A program made the position numbers and the translations under genes. Below the pieces are notes generated by a model. That model saw nothing but the letters and a program-made list of their open reading frames with translations. It did not search any database and was not told where the DNA came from. From Mesorhabditis belari (Eukaryota > Nematoda > Chromadorea > Rhabditida > Rhabditidae), in NCBI GenBank assembly GCA_958450365.1, contig CAUEEP010000928.1, forward strand, positions 1,328,501 through 1,392,500: 64,000 nt of DNA. The letters run 5' to 3'. Shown here in pieces: positions 21,801 to 32,901 of the stretch. The stretch's first letter is position 1, and each line of letters opens with the position of its first letter.

Positions 21801-24800
21801 TTCGATTCTATTCGATTCGATTCGATTCGATTCGATTCGATTCGATTTGATTCGATTCGATTCGATTCGATTCGATTTGATTCGATTCGATTCTATTTGA
21901 TTCTATTTGATTTGATTCGTTTCGTTTCTGTCAATCATCTCGTTTACCGTAATCTTGTCGTATGTGAACTGCACGAATCAGTGATCACATAGCCTTGCTT
22001 CTTCCAACACGGCAATTCATCTCGAATCTCTGGAAAATTGAGTTTTAAAAACAATGCGATTGTTGGAAATTGTTATAAATTGCATATCAAATACATTTGT
22101 TTTTTTGATCATTTTTTTTTTGGTCATTTTTTTTGATCATTTTTATGAAACCTTCAAGTCCTTGACATGTTTTATCCCATGCTCTCAATCCCAATCGAAT
22201 AATCTCAATCTCCATCGATCCATTGCACGCATTTAAACATGATTCCAATAAACGATTGCTACTAAAATTTTAGCACGATTGCTACTAAAGATTTACTATT
22301 TAATTTTGATTTGAATTTTGATTTGAATTAATTCTTGTCCAACTTCTTTTCTTAAGTTTTCCCCTCAATAGTTATTGTTTTCAATAGTTATTCCTCAAGA
22401 AAACTTCACAACTTTCCATTTTTCCGGTAAAAAGTATCTTAGACGAATGGGATTTATTTATGGAAAAGGTTTGACAAAATGTTTGGAAAGAAAAGAAGAG
22501 AAAAGAAGAGAAAATATGAAGAAGAAAGATATATTCGAATGATTCAATTTGTCTCCACAAGATCTCCTCAAGAATTGCGAAGAAGTGAGTATTTTGAGGG
22601 GAAAAGGAATGAGCAAACACCTGTTGAATGTATCTAAATAGAAGATAAAAAAAACCAAAAAGTTTAAAAAGACAAAAAGTTTAAAAAGACAATAAGTTTA
22701 AAAACATTTATAAAAGAAACCTTTTGTTTTACATTCTCTTTATTTATCTCTATTCAATTTCTCTTTTATACTATTAGGTAAATGCATAAGAAATGCGGAT
22801 TTGAACATTTCTTATGCGGATTTTCATAAATTTCCAACGATAGAAACCTGATTTTTTTTTTCTTTGTAGAAAATTCGATACGAATAGCTTGGTTTAGGCT
22901 TAGAGTTTTGTACGGTTTAGACTTAGAGTACGGTTTTCTTTAGATATCTTACTAATCTATTAGGTAAATGCATAAGAAATGCGGATTTGAATATTTTCAT
23001 AAATTTCATTTCCAACGATAGAAACCTGATATCGATGAATGTTATCGATGAATGTTATCGATGAATGTTATAAACTATTTGAAAGTTGTAAATCTCCTCT
23101 ATAAAATAGGCTAGAACGTTTTTCAATTGAGCTTGAAGCATTGAAGAAATTTCGTGGACGAAATGCGAGTGACCAAAAAAGGGCACTTTTTGAAAACCCC
23201 ACTTTCACAAGAGTTCTGTTTTGACTATATAGTGGAAAATGAGCGCCCGAAAATCATTATCCTAAAAATATCATTCAAAATAATTAAGAGTTGGGATCAT
23301 TTCATGGGAAAACTTTGTTTTTACAATCATTTTTCTTTTTTTTTTTGACAAAGCCGGTTTTTTTGACAATTTTGAGGGTTTTGAACTTAAGCTCTATCTA
23401 AATTTCTGTAAATGCATTTCCGTTTGACTTTTTTAATCAATTCATATATAGTTATCCATTTTTTTTAAAAATCTTCAATTTTGCGAAGCTAACTCTATTT
23501 TGACCACACTAAACTTGTCCCTAAAGTAGCTCGATTCCTTTTTTTGGTCACTCGCATTTCGGCCTCGAAATTTCTTCAATGCTTCAAGATCAATTGAAAC
23601 ACGTTTTAGCCTATTTTATAGAGGAGATTTACAACTTTCAAATAGTTTATAACATTCATCGATATCAGGTTTCTATCGTTGGAAATTTATGAAAATGTTC
23701 AAATCCACATTTCTTATGCATTTACCTAATAGATTAGTAAGATATCTAAAGAAAACCGTACTCTAAGTCTAAACCGTACAAAACTCTAAGCCTAAACCAA
23801 GCTATTCGTATCGAATTTTCTACAAAGAAAAAAAAATCAGGTTTCTATCGTTGGAAATTTATGAAAATGTTCAAATCCACATTTCTTATGCATGTACCTA
23901 ATAGGCTGATGTAAAAGAAATTTCGCTCGGTATAAAACATTCTATTTTTTTAATCTAGAAAATTTATTTGATTTTCTTTTGTATATTTGTACTCTTGGAT
24001 ATTTACTTTATTTTTACGCTTTTTTTAAGTCAGAGCTTTCACTTTTTAATTGATATTTACTTTAGATCATGGGTGGAGTCGCGTCAGCCATATCTTGCTT
24101 CTCAAGTCGAAAAGAAGCCACTTTTTTAGAATATCTTGATGATGGATGAGAAGTGGATTACTGCAGTTTTTAGCTTCAAAATAGATCTAGCTCAACAGAT
24201 CTAGCTCAACAGATCTTGCTCAACAGATCTAGCTCAACAGATCTTGCTCAACAGATCTTGCTCAACAGATCTAGATCTAGCTCAACAGATCTTGCTCAAC
24301 AGATCTTGCTCAACAGATCTTGCTCAACAGATCTAGCTCAACAGACTGAAACAACAGATCAACTGAAACAGCAGTTTTACTTCGATAACACTTCTCGAAA
24401 AAGACAATGGCTCAGCAAGGATCAAATGCCAATTCCAACTCCAAAGCCGGATTATCATGAGCACAAAGTGATGTTGTCTTGCTGGTGGAATATCAACGAA
24501 CTTGTTTATTTCGAATTATTAGAGCCCGGAAAAACAGTTGATTCACTTTGTTTTATTCAACAGCTCAAGAAGGTTACGTCAAAAGGGTTTAAATCCCTCG
24601 ACTGTCAATTTTCTCCGTGACAACATGCCAGCTCACGCAGCGAAAGCTTCTTGTATGGAGTTAGAGGAATCAGGATGGAAGGTCTTATCGCATGCGCCAT
24701 ATAGTCCAGACTTGTCACAATCTGATTTTCACCTCTTCAGATCGATGCAAGATTCCCTTGCAAATTGTCAGTTTAAGAATGCGCAAGAGGTCTAGATTTG

Positions 24801-26610
24801 GGTGACCGACAACAATAAGCACCATCGTTATCTCTAACATCTCTCCAACGTTGCTTCAGATTACGGATCCCCTTATCGAAGAACTCTTGATTATGTGGTT
24901 GAAAGTAGTCGGTCACCCAAATCTAGACCTCTTGCGCATTCTTAAACTGACACTTTCAACCACATAATCAAGAGTTCTTCGATAAGGGGATCCGCAAACT
25001 GAAGCAACGTTGGAGAGATGTTGATGGAGAGATGGAGGAATGGAGGGATGGAGATGGAGGGATGGAGGGATGGAGATGGAGAGATAACGATGGTGCTTAT
25101 TGTTCGGAATAAATTGTTACCTAAAGGAATTTTGATTAAATTTAATGTTTGTAAAAAAAGGGAAATTTCTTTTGCATCAACCTCTTATGCATACAAGTAA
25201 CATGAAAGTAAGTGGAATCTCTGCCAGAAAGAGCCTCCGATAAGTGTTTTGGGGATCAAATTGCTCGTGTCCGCGTTGCAGAAAAGGAGAGATCCGGTGA
25301 AGTGGAAAATGTGGCTCAAAAATGGAAAAACGAAAGTTTTAAATGGCTAGAAATGCAGAAATGAACAAAATTGACAGTTTTAAAACTAAATCTCAAGGAA
25401 ATCTCGTCACTTGTCAAAGAATCTCAAGGAAAGACTTTCGAGATTTGGAGAAGGATCATTGTAAAAGTTATGAGCTCATTATGAGCCTTTTTTTTGGTTC
25501 ATTTACCCGGATTATTTGATGAAAATTGATAGAAATATAGAAAACAAATGAACTCACTGACAAATCTCTCTTGCTTTCAAATAAGCAGCCGTTTCATTTC
25601 CCGTCGATTTCAACAAAGCCATGATTGGAAGAGTGAAATCAAGAGACCATTCATTGTCTTGCTAAAATCGAAATATTAATACCATATTTTATAGCGTTTT
25701 ATAGTATTTATATACTCTAATAATAGCGCACCCTGATTGTCGTCTAAATTCCTCAAAATCTCGAAAAACGCTTATCAGAACTTATCGATGTGAGGTCGGA
25801 AAATGTAGCTGACGATCTAGCGGGGGATTTGAGTGTTGTGCTTCCGCAAAAACTTGTAACCCGTAAAATAGTCATTAACTCGACTCGCCGGGGTGTGATA
25901 TCAGAGAGAAAATACGGTATTCATCGTAGAAAGCAAATCAAAGCTAATTCATCGTTTTTCTTTTTAGTATTATGCTGTTAGTTGTTGTTACTATTTATTA
26001 AAAGCCTAATAGCTACTTTTGATATCGGGTAAACTTGTATGAGTAAATTTGGATTGAACGTTTTCTAGAGGCTCATTTTTGATTGATTACCGTATTTTCT
26101 TTAATAATAGCGCACCCTGATTGTCGCCTAAATTCCTCAAAATCTCGAAAAGCGCTTATCAGAACTTATCGATGTGGGGTCGAAGAATGTAGCTGACGAT
26201 GAGATCTTGTGGGGGATTAAAGTGTTGAGCTTTGGGGAAATTGGAAACCGTAAAATAGGCATCAACTCGGCTCGGTACGGTGCACTACTATTAGAGAAAA
26301 GACGGTGACGATGAGATCTAGCGGGGGGCTAAAAGGGTTGAGTTTTTGCAAAAACTTGGAAACTGTAAAATAGTCATCAACCAACAGCTCGCTTGCGTGC
26401 ACTACTATTAGAGGAAATACGATACACCGATTTTCACACAAATTCAATTCATCGAATTCACACGGATCTAATTTCATTTACCTCTCTCATATGATTATCT
26501 TTACATCTCAATAAACAATGATTCGATGTATGAGCGGATGTTTGTGATTGATCTCCATGAACAGAAAAAGGAATTGAAATGAGAAGGAAAATCGATGAAA
26601 TCTTTAGCAT
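18855..26610 (-). CDS. Secreted, probably GPI-anchored protein, function unknown
   Basis: Clear exons (minus strand): 26610-26482, 25661-25558, 19992-19933, 19745-19678 and 18990-18855. The first encodes a signal peptide (MLKISSIFLLISIPFSVHG) followed by SNHCLLRCKDNHMRE. The second reads WSLDFTLPIMALLKSTGNET and LKAREIC. The 3-prime exons read KQYGILCSKCLNELIAESLQ, LTEKMFEANKEAMFKMVRLK and IPDACTGTIIRRDADSSDIS, ending in a hydrophobic tail (FPFVILILCLSFSQFF) typical of a GPI signal. Less certain exons lie near 25330-25190 (RGHEQFDPQNTYRRLFLAE), 22612-22500 (FSPQNTHFFAILEEILWRQI) and 22030-21945 (RDELPCWKKQGYVITDSC); I could not phase these three unambiguously. No family was recognised beyond small Cys-containing secreted proteins. 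One intron carries the TTCGA satellite, another a mariner and a foldback. Confidence 0.7.
19084..19345. mobile_element. Foldback element
   Basis: Left arm AGACATGGACACTATAAACT ... CGCTTGTAGAAACGCGTAGA; right arm is its complement (TCTACGCGTTTCTACAAGCG ... TAGTTTGTAGCGTCAATGTC). It lies in an intron of the secreted-protein gene. Confidence 0.75.
20046..21925. repeat. TTCGA pentanucleotide satellite, about 1.9 kb
   Basis: Hundreds of TTCGA units are interrupted by the variants TTTGA and TTCTA. The variants are not random: blocks such as TTCTATTTGATTCTATTTGATTTGA recur, giving a higher-order pattern. All reading frames across it (DSIRF...) are simple-repeat artefacts. The array lies in an intron of the secreted-protein gene and starts about 50 bases beyond the exon at 19933-19992, on the intron (acceptor) side. 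Confidence 0.96.
22771..23911. mobile_element. Large foldback element with ATTAGGTAAATGCATAAG ends
   Basis: The terminal ATTAGGTAAATGCATAAGAA recurs internally at about 22961 and, inverted, at about 23715 and 23890, so a shorter copy appears nested or duplicated within each arm. Arms contain AAGCTATTCG/CGAATAGCTT and ACTCTAAGTCTAAACCGTAC. The centre (23100-23600) is also self-complementary (GTCACTCGCATTTCG). No coding capacity. Confidence 0.85.
23911..25187 (+). mobile_element. mariner transposon, degraded
   Basis: Ends AGGCTGATGTAAAAGAAATT and AATTTCTTTTGCATCAACCT form the terminal repeats. The transposase is read in pieces: YHEHKVMLSCWWN (24450-24490), then, shifted, LRDNMPAHAAKASCMELEES and SHAPYSPDLSQSDFHLFRSM with two catalytic Asp positions (DN..AH and SDFHLF). 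The carboxy end DKGIRKLKQRWRDVDG lies near 24980-25030. A 14-bp tandem array (24184-24345) and an internal inverted duplication (24784-25018) disrupt it. It lies in an intron of the secreted-protein gene. Confidence 0.88.
24184..24345. repeat. (GATCTAGCTCAACA)n array inside mariner
   Basis: About eleven 14-bp copies alternating AGATCTAGCTCAAC and AGATCTTGCTCAAC, located in the N-terminal half of the mariner reading frame. Confidence 0.9.
25707..25919. mobile_element. Family A foldback/MITE
   Basis: Opposite orientation to the copies at 11661. The left end is decayed (ACTCTAATAATAGCGCACCC) and the right end intact (AGAGAAAATACGGTA). Interior CTTATCAGAACTTATCGATG. It lies between exons 1 and 2 of the secreted-protein gene. 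Confidence 0.8.
26088..26424. mobile_element. Family A foldback/MITE plus adjoining partial copy
   Basis: A complete copy (TACCGTATTTTCTTTAATAA to ATTAGAGAAAAGACGGTGA, ending about 26306) runs directly into a second right half (GACGATGAGATCTAGCGG to TATTAGAGGAAATACGATA). Confidence 0.82.
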
Positions 26611-26648
26611 TTCTCTTCATCAAATATTCATCTCTTCATCGAAAATTC

Positions 26649-26655
26649 CTGTTAA
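26649..26655 (-). promoter_or_regulatory. Candidate trans-splice acceptor for the secreted-protein gene
   Basis: The minus strand reads TTTTTAACAG|GAATTTTCG, 38 bases upstream of the start codon at 26610. Confidence 0.4.
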
Positions 26656-27369
26656 AAATCGGGATATTTTTAAGTCGAAATTTCTATCGCAAAAAAAAGT
26701 GATTGTTTTGAGTTGCAGATGACATGAAAAATGAGAGAAAAATGTGAGAAAAAATGAAAAAAAATAAGAAAATAATGTTAAGGAGTGAAATGTTTAAATC
26801 AAAAATGCAATTCACAGGAATATTTCAACGCAAAGTTTATCTAAAGAACGATAAAAGTTTTTTTTTTTTCGGGATATGCATTGGAAATTTGGCATTTTGC
26901 TTTGTTCGTTTGCCAGCTGATCTTCTGAAAGAAGTTTTTCGATTAAAGCAAAAAGAAGAAAATATGAAAATATGGAAATGATTTTTTTTTTTAGTGAAGG
27001 TATATTTTTTAAAAATGAAAACCCAATTTGAGAATCTTTTCAACCAAATTTGAGATCTTAGTAGTGCAAAATGGAGACTAAAAAGAAGTGACAAACGAAC
27101 GTTATTCAGGAAAAAAAAATGCAGCAAAAATGGACAGCAAAAGAGGATGAGAGTTTTTGGAAAGTGAGTGAAAAAGATGAAACGAGATGTGTCGGAAGAA
27201 AAGTGGTTGGGGCGGGATGGGGATTGAGAGGGGTCGTGGGGGAGGGCCAAACCCACAAAAGAGCTTCTTTCCCATCCCTTCTTTACCACTTTTTAAAATC
27301 CTAATCATAATTGAACGTTAATAATATCAAAAAAAAAAGTTTCAGCCTCTTGAGTAAGAACTTGAGTAA

Positions 27370-27640
27370 GAATATTATCAAAAGAACAAAGAAATTGGCT
27401 TTCTGGCGCACGCAGATTAGTGCAATCCATTCATTTTCCTCTATCTAAAGCGCGTCAATTACCAAAAGCTACCGTAATTACGAATATTATCATAAGAATA
27501 TTATCAAAAGAACAAAGAAATTCGCTTTCTGGCGCACGCAGATTAGTGCAATCCATTCATTTTCTAATTTTCATTATCTAAAGCGCGTCAATTACCAAAA
27601 GCTACCGTAATTACGGTAGCTTTTGGTAATTGACGCGATT
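27370..27640. repeat. Direct and inverted repeat cluster
   Basis: The block GAATATTATCAAAAGAACAA ... CGCACGCAGATTAGTGCAAT ... GCGCGTCAATTACCAAAAGC occurs twice in tandem (27368 and 27487). It then folds back through GCTACCGTAATTACGGTAGC into the complement. Confidence 0.8.
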
Positions 27641-27680
27641 TAGATAGAGGAAAATGAAAGCTATCGAAAAGGCTTTTCAT

Positions 27681-27851
27681 TCAGAAAACCCAATTGATGC
27701 CAACACCGAGAAATAAGAACCAAATCCAAAAAGTACTTGTAAAAATTGAGCCGGGGGTCAATGGATTACTCGTTTTTGTTGCAACATCGGGGATCTTAAA
27801 GGTTTTGTGTGTGTCAGTCATAGAAAGTCTCTTTCTGCATTCTGTTGCCAT
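27681..27851 (-). CDS. Small single-TM protein, 56 aa, unrecognised
   Basis: An uninterrupted frame runs from MATECRKRLSMTDTHKTF through TSNPLTPGSIF to a hydrophobic segment (STFWIWFLFLGVGINWVF) that ends at the stop. The shape, a short polar head with one carboxy-terminal membrane helix, is that of a tail-anchored ER or mitochondrial micropeptide. It could instead be the last exon of a larger gene, because an AG precedes ATCCCCGATG inside it. No family was recognised. Codon content looks coding, unlike the surrounding DNA. Confidence 0.45.
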   Translation of the reverse strand: MATECRKRLSMTDTHKTFKIPDVATKTSNPLTPGSIFTSTFWIWFLFLGVGINWVF

Positions 27852-28147
27852 TGTTATGAGATCCCCGGGGATTTCTCCCCTTCTCTTTTTCCACTTTTTT
27901 TTTCTTTCAACGAAAGGTTCTTCTCTATTTTATGGGGTCCTTTTTATGTAAAATGTTTATGGTGGAAATGAATTGCTTTTTGCTCCTTTTCCTTGAAAAG
28001 TGTCACCATGATTTATCTATAGCGGTTCACAAAAAAACAAACGTTTGGAAGATAAGTTTTTCAAAAGTTACTCTGTGAAAATGGTTTCTTTACATAAAAT
28101 TGATGCATTTGAAATTTAAAATATTGATAAGTTTTCAAAAATCATAC

Positions 28148-30128
28148 TATAGTCGAACCTCGATAGTGAATTTGGAGACTCAAAAACACTTACCCATAAA
28201 CACTGTAATAGCACCCCACCCCCGTCGTACAGTCGCGTAGTCGCAAAAGTTTTTTTAGTATTTCATTTTTTGCAAAGCGCCCGTACCTTCAAAAAATGGG
28301 TCTTAGGTATCAAAAAATAGCTGAAATTCAGGGCCATTTTTTGATACCTAAGCGCGCATTGTAGCATAAACCAGTGTCGAGAAAAACTCGTTCAAAGCTA
28401 GACTACGCAACCCTCTGCACCGTCATTATGGGGGTGGGGTACCATTACAGTATTTACGGTAACAAAATATACTAGCAAAAACCTCGATACTAACCGGATT
28501 TTTTAAGATCCCTCTGAGTTGATTTAGTACTAATCAAAATTCGATAGTAAACTATTAATTAAAGAAAATAAATTTACATTTTCCTTCTTTAAAAATTCCT
28601 TTTCACACATTTTTGCTTTACTCTAAAATATTCAGTCAATCAAATGAAATCTGCTACAAACACAACTTTTTAAAATCTCTTTCCACAATTAACTTGAAGT
28701 CGTTGTTGTCTTATTTTAGTTATCCATTTGTTTTTTTAAAAACACAATAGCTATCTTCAAAACAAGCTGCTTAACTACATATTTTGACATCCCATTTCTG
28801 CCACTTACGCGTTTTACTTTAATGATCAGCCTTCTGTTCTGTTCTTTTTTCTTCTTTTTCTTTTTCTTCTGTTTCTTTTGCATATCAATAATATTTTTTT
28901 ATTTAGGTACGATGAAAACGACGATTTCTTTGGAGCGAAAGATAGAAGTGAATCAAGTGAAGTGAAATCAAGTGAAGCTGATGCGAAATCAATCTCTCAA
29001 TTGGCCGACGTGTTCAAACTCCCCTATGAAACGATTCGAACGATTTTACGAACAAAAGCAAAGATTTTGAAGGGAATCAATGATAGGAAGAAAAAGGAAC
29101 GAAATCGTCCTCGAGAAGGGAAACACAATCTGATCGAAGAAGCCCTTGTTTATTAGATTCGAGATGCGAGAAGTGAAAATGCACCTCTTAATGGACCGAT
29201 TTTCAAGGAAAAGGCTCTTGAATTTTCTAGGCTTTTCGATTCTCAAAATTTCAAAGCTTCTAACAAATGGCTGGACAATTTCAAGAAAAGGTACAGCCTT
29301 GTTTTTCGGGTGATCAAAGGAGAAAATGCATCGGTGAATCAGCAGGTCGTAGCGAATTGGCGGCGAAACATTCCCATCGATGTTCTCACCGAATACGATC
29401 CGAAGGATGTTTTCAATGTCGACGAGACTGGTTTATTCTGGCGAGTGCTTCATGAAAAGACCATCACATTTCGAGGATCCGTGCAAAGTAGGGAAGAAAA
29501 GCAAGAAACGAATCACAGTCCTTCTTGGTTGTAACATAGACGGAACCGAGAAGATTCCTCTTCTTGTCATCGGGAAATCAAAGAAGCCACGCTGCTTCAA
29601 CAAAAAAAGCATCAACTATTCCAGTAAAGTACGAAGCGATGACTGGAGAAATCGTCGAGCGTTTCTTGAAAGATTGGGATCGACGTTCGGGAAAGGGAAA
29701 AATTTTGCTTTTGTTGGACAACTGTCCAGCACATCCCCGAGTTTGATTGAACAATATGATATTGCAGTTCTTCATTCCAAATGCAACTTTGATGATTCAG
29801 CCATGCGATCAAGGAGTAATTCAGAATTTTAAAGTCCACTACCGCAAGATTTTGCTTCGCCGAAGGATTTTGGCTATTGAAGGCTTTACGTTGCTAATCG
29901 CGCCTGGGTAAATGTGAAAAAAGAAACAATTACAAATTGTTTTCGAAGAATCCTTGTTGATGATAACAATACGACAAGAGGAGGAGGATTTTGAAGAAAT
30001 GAAAGAAAAATGAAACAGCCTAGAAGTTTCCGTTTTTTCTGTTTTTATTGTCATTCCTTGGAAAACCTTGATAATGAACGGTTTTTTCAGAATTTCTTCC
30101 ATAGTTCAGTAACGAGGTTCGACTGTAG
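28148..30128 (+). mobile_element. Tigger/pogo-like DNA transposon with nested family B MITE
   Basis: Ends TATAGTCGAACCTCGATAGT and AACGAGGTTCGACTGTAG are inverted repeats next to TA. Frames in between decode a pogo/Tigger (CENP-B-like) transposase. There is a helix-turn-helix-like N-terminus (ISQLADVFKLPYETIRTILR, 28990) and a CENP-B-type binding part (KASNKWLDNFKKRYSLVFRV). Catalytic motifs are [35 protein letters not shown] and [14 protein letters not shown], followed by [20 protein letters not shown]. Stops and several frame changes (for example TAG at 29155 and a shift near 29490) show it is dead. Confidence 0.9.
28191..28461. mobile_element. Family B foldback/MITE within Tigger
   Basis: Full-length copy with ends TACCCATAAACACTGTAATA and ATTACAGTATTTACGGTA. 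It is inserted 43 bases inside the Tigger left end, as at 10450. Confidence 0.88.
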
Positions 30129-30687
30129 TTAAGATAAATAAGATAAGACATAATAAAAAGAAAAATATTTTAGAATTCCCATAAACAAGGAGATCAAGCG
30201 GAACGGGATGACCAAGAATGGGCTAAAAGAAATGGACGAATGGGGGGAGGCAAATGGACATTGAATAAAGGAGTAAAGGGGAGATGGAGAGGACATTTCC
30301 TTTTCACTTCATTTTGGAGCTTTGTTTTGGGTTTTAAGATGTAGAAAAGAGTTAGGATTTTGAAAGAAAGAAAATCCGTTTGAATGAACTTGAACTTGTT
30401 CTTGTTCACAGAGTGAAGTGTGATCTGTTCATGGAACGCTGTTCATGAAAAACTTTCTTTCATTATCTCTCAGGATTCTCATTTTTTTTCCTGTCCTCCT
30501 CTCATTCTCATATCTCCAAATGTGCCCATTAGTCGATTTTTAGGCCAAAAATTTGATGAAAAGGATTTTCCATCAACTCATTCATTTGGGGAACACTGAA
30601 AATTTTGTAGGGGAGATGGAATATAGGAATGAAGCTCAAAATACAGATAAAATTTGTTTTATGATACTTAGTATGATAAAAGATAGG

Positions 30688-31087
30688 GGGGTGGGACAAA
30701 TGCGACCTTTTTTTGCGCACCTAGACATTTGCGCACCTTTTTTTTGCTGGAAAAGGCCTTAGGAAAGGTCGTAGAGCTTCGAAAATATATCCTTATAAGG
30801 GAATCGTATGCGTAGATTCCGAATTTCGACAAATCAGACCTCGCTGACACGTCAAATTTGGGCTAAAAGGCAAAAACTACGCAACTTAACGCTTTTCCGC
30901 AGTTTTTGCCTTTTAGCCCAAATTTGACGTGTCAGCGAGGTCTGATTTGTCGAAATTCGGAATCTACGCATACGATTCCCTTATATGGAAATATTTTCGA
31001 AGCTCTACAGCCTTGCCTTTTCCAGCAAAAAAAAAGGTGCGCAAATGTCCAGGTGCGCAAAAAAAAGGTCGCATTTGTCCCACCCCC
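30688..31087. mobile_element. Family D foldback/MITE
   Basis: Arms of about 190 bases start GGGTGGGACAAATGCGACCT and TTTGCGCACCTAGACATTTG, pass through TTTTGCTGGAAAAGG and AATCGTATGCGTAGATTCCG, and meet near TTAACGCTTTTCCGC. Nearly identical to the copy at 40886. Confidence 0.88.
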
Positions 31088-31789
31088 AAAGATAGTGCTT
31101 CTTTTAGAATACGATACTCAAAGAATATCAAATTGTATTCTCCAAACCTCTTCAATGCCATTCAAATCAATTTGCTATCACCTTGTTTATGAGCTGAAAA
31201 GTGGTGAAATCAGATCGTTTTTTTTTTAATGTGAATGGATTGCGATCGGAATGACCACAACAAAACGACCGGTATTCTGCCAAAAAAAAGAGAATGGTTG
31301 CAAAAAGAGATGTCACAGATACAAACAAAAAAAAATCGGCTCACTTGCCAAAATCACGTCCAGTTTTCACATTGAGACACACACCGATTTACATAGAATG
31401 AGACGGGGAGAAGGGGAAGCTGTGAATTTTGTGAAGCCACAAAGCTGTCACTAATCCCTCGATCTACTCTACGGAAAGCCTTTCCCATCCAAGTGTTCAC
31501 AATTTTTTTGGCAAACCTTTTAACTTTTTCATGTTCACTTTTTTCTTTTTATATATAATACTTGGAAACTTCAACCTTTTAAATGCTATCAAATAAAACT
31601 TTAATGAACTGACAAGTCTAATGAACAAGCAGCTGAATTGAAGGGGCAATGCGATAGTGGGAGTTTTGTCTCTTGATTTTCACGGGATTCATTGGTCCAA
31701 TCGAGCTCTATATTGTGTCATTCGACGGCCTGAAGTGTATAAAAAATATAGAGAACTTTAAGAAAAAATTTTTTTCCAAGCAATTTGGG

Positions 31790-31925
31790 CATAGTGACAC
31801 CTAGGCAGGGGAGTGGGAGAGCTCAGTCGATCACCGAAGCTTACGAGAAAAGGGAAGCACCTTATACCGGACGGGTATGCCAGATGGAGAGCGGTTGTGC
31901 TCTCGGCATAAAGAACACCTCACCA
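31790..31925 (+). ncRNA. Candidate structured RNA or decayed RNA-gene copy
   Basis: A 135-base stretch (GTGACACCTAGGCAGGGGAG ... AAGAACACCTCACCAG) is much richer in G+C than its surroundings. It can form consecutive hairpins: ATACC-GGACG-GGTAT, and GAGAGC-GGTTGT-GCTCTC enclosed by ATGCC/GGCAT. An open frame crosses it, but the peptide resembles nothing I know. I could not match it to tRNA, 5S, U1-U6, SL or SRP RNA. Confidence 0.3.
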
Positions 31926-32901
31926 GTCATTTACTTTGGAGATTTTTCTTTTGAATGGTATAAAAAGAAGATATTCAGGTGTAAATTCGTAACCACGAAT
32001 TTTCGGGATCGACAAATCGATTGAAGCTATTCATTTTGTTGATTTGCACTTTGCAGAATTATCTAGTCTACTTAAGCTCTATTCTAAAGGCTGAAGTGTT
32101 CTCTTTAAGAATTTAGAATAATATTACTCTTAGACAAAGTTCTTAGACAAAGTTATGAATCTTCAAAGCACGGCTACTCATTCAAAAGTCTCCGGACTAG
32201 AGCTGAGATCTCAAAGTAGGAAAATGATGAGATTAGTATGTGAAAGTGATAGTCTTAAAAGGTAAAAGATGCAAATTATGTCATTGTATGTCAAAGTATG
32301 TCATTTTAATGACTCAAAATCGGTTCTGAAGAGGGAGATAGATCAGGAAATGAATGAGGAATGATTTCTCGAAGAAAATTCTTCCGATTTTTGGTTAACG
32401 ATTGGAAATAAGTTAAATTTTTTGACAGTTTTTACTGAAAAAGGTAGAATTTTTTCGCTATTCTCGAGTTACTCAATCAAAGAATTTTTCCTTTTCTTCA
32501 AAATTCTTCTTTACCTTTCAATTTCAATCTCTGATCACTCAAGTGTGCACATTCACAGCATTCAGAAAAGAAAAGCTATTCCTGAATAAATTCCCAAGAT
32601 TTTCCCTTTCCTTTTCCCTTTCTTTTCCTTTTTTATTTTCTTTTGTACTCTCTATGTCATTGACTCTTTTGCCATCCCCCTTTTTACTCTTGATCTCCTT
32701 GCAGGTGTGTGTGTGTCTGTGTGTGTGTGTGTGCTTTGAATGGTAAAAAGCGGTGAAGCACGACAGATTTACAACTATCCCACCCCAGTTTCATGCAAAC
32801 ATTTTGTCACAAAAAGAAACACCATCAAATGTTTTTCTTTTCTTCTTCTTCAAAGCCTTTTCAACAATTTTAATTAAATCTTTTCATTACAGTATTAGGT
32901 T

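Noticed and set aside
20211..21992. DSIRF-repeat open frames up to 94 codons
   Set aside because: Artefact of the TTCGA satellite.
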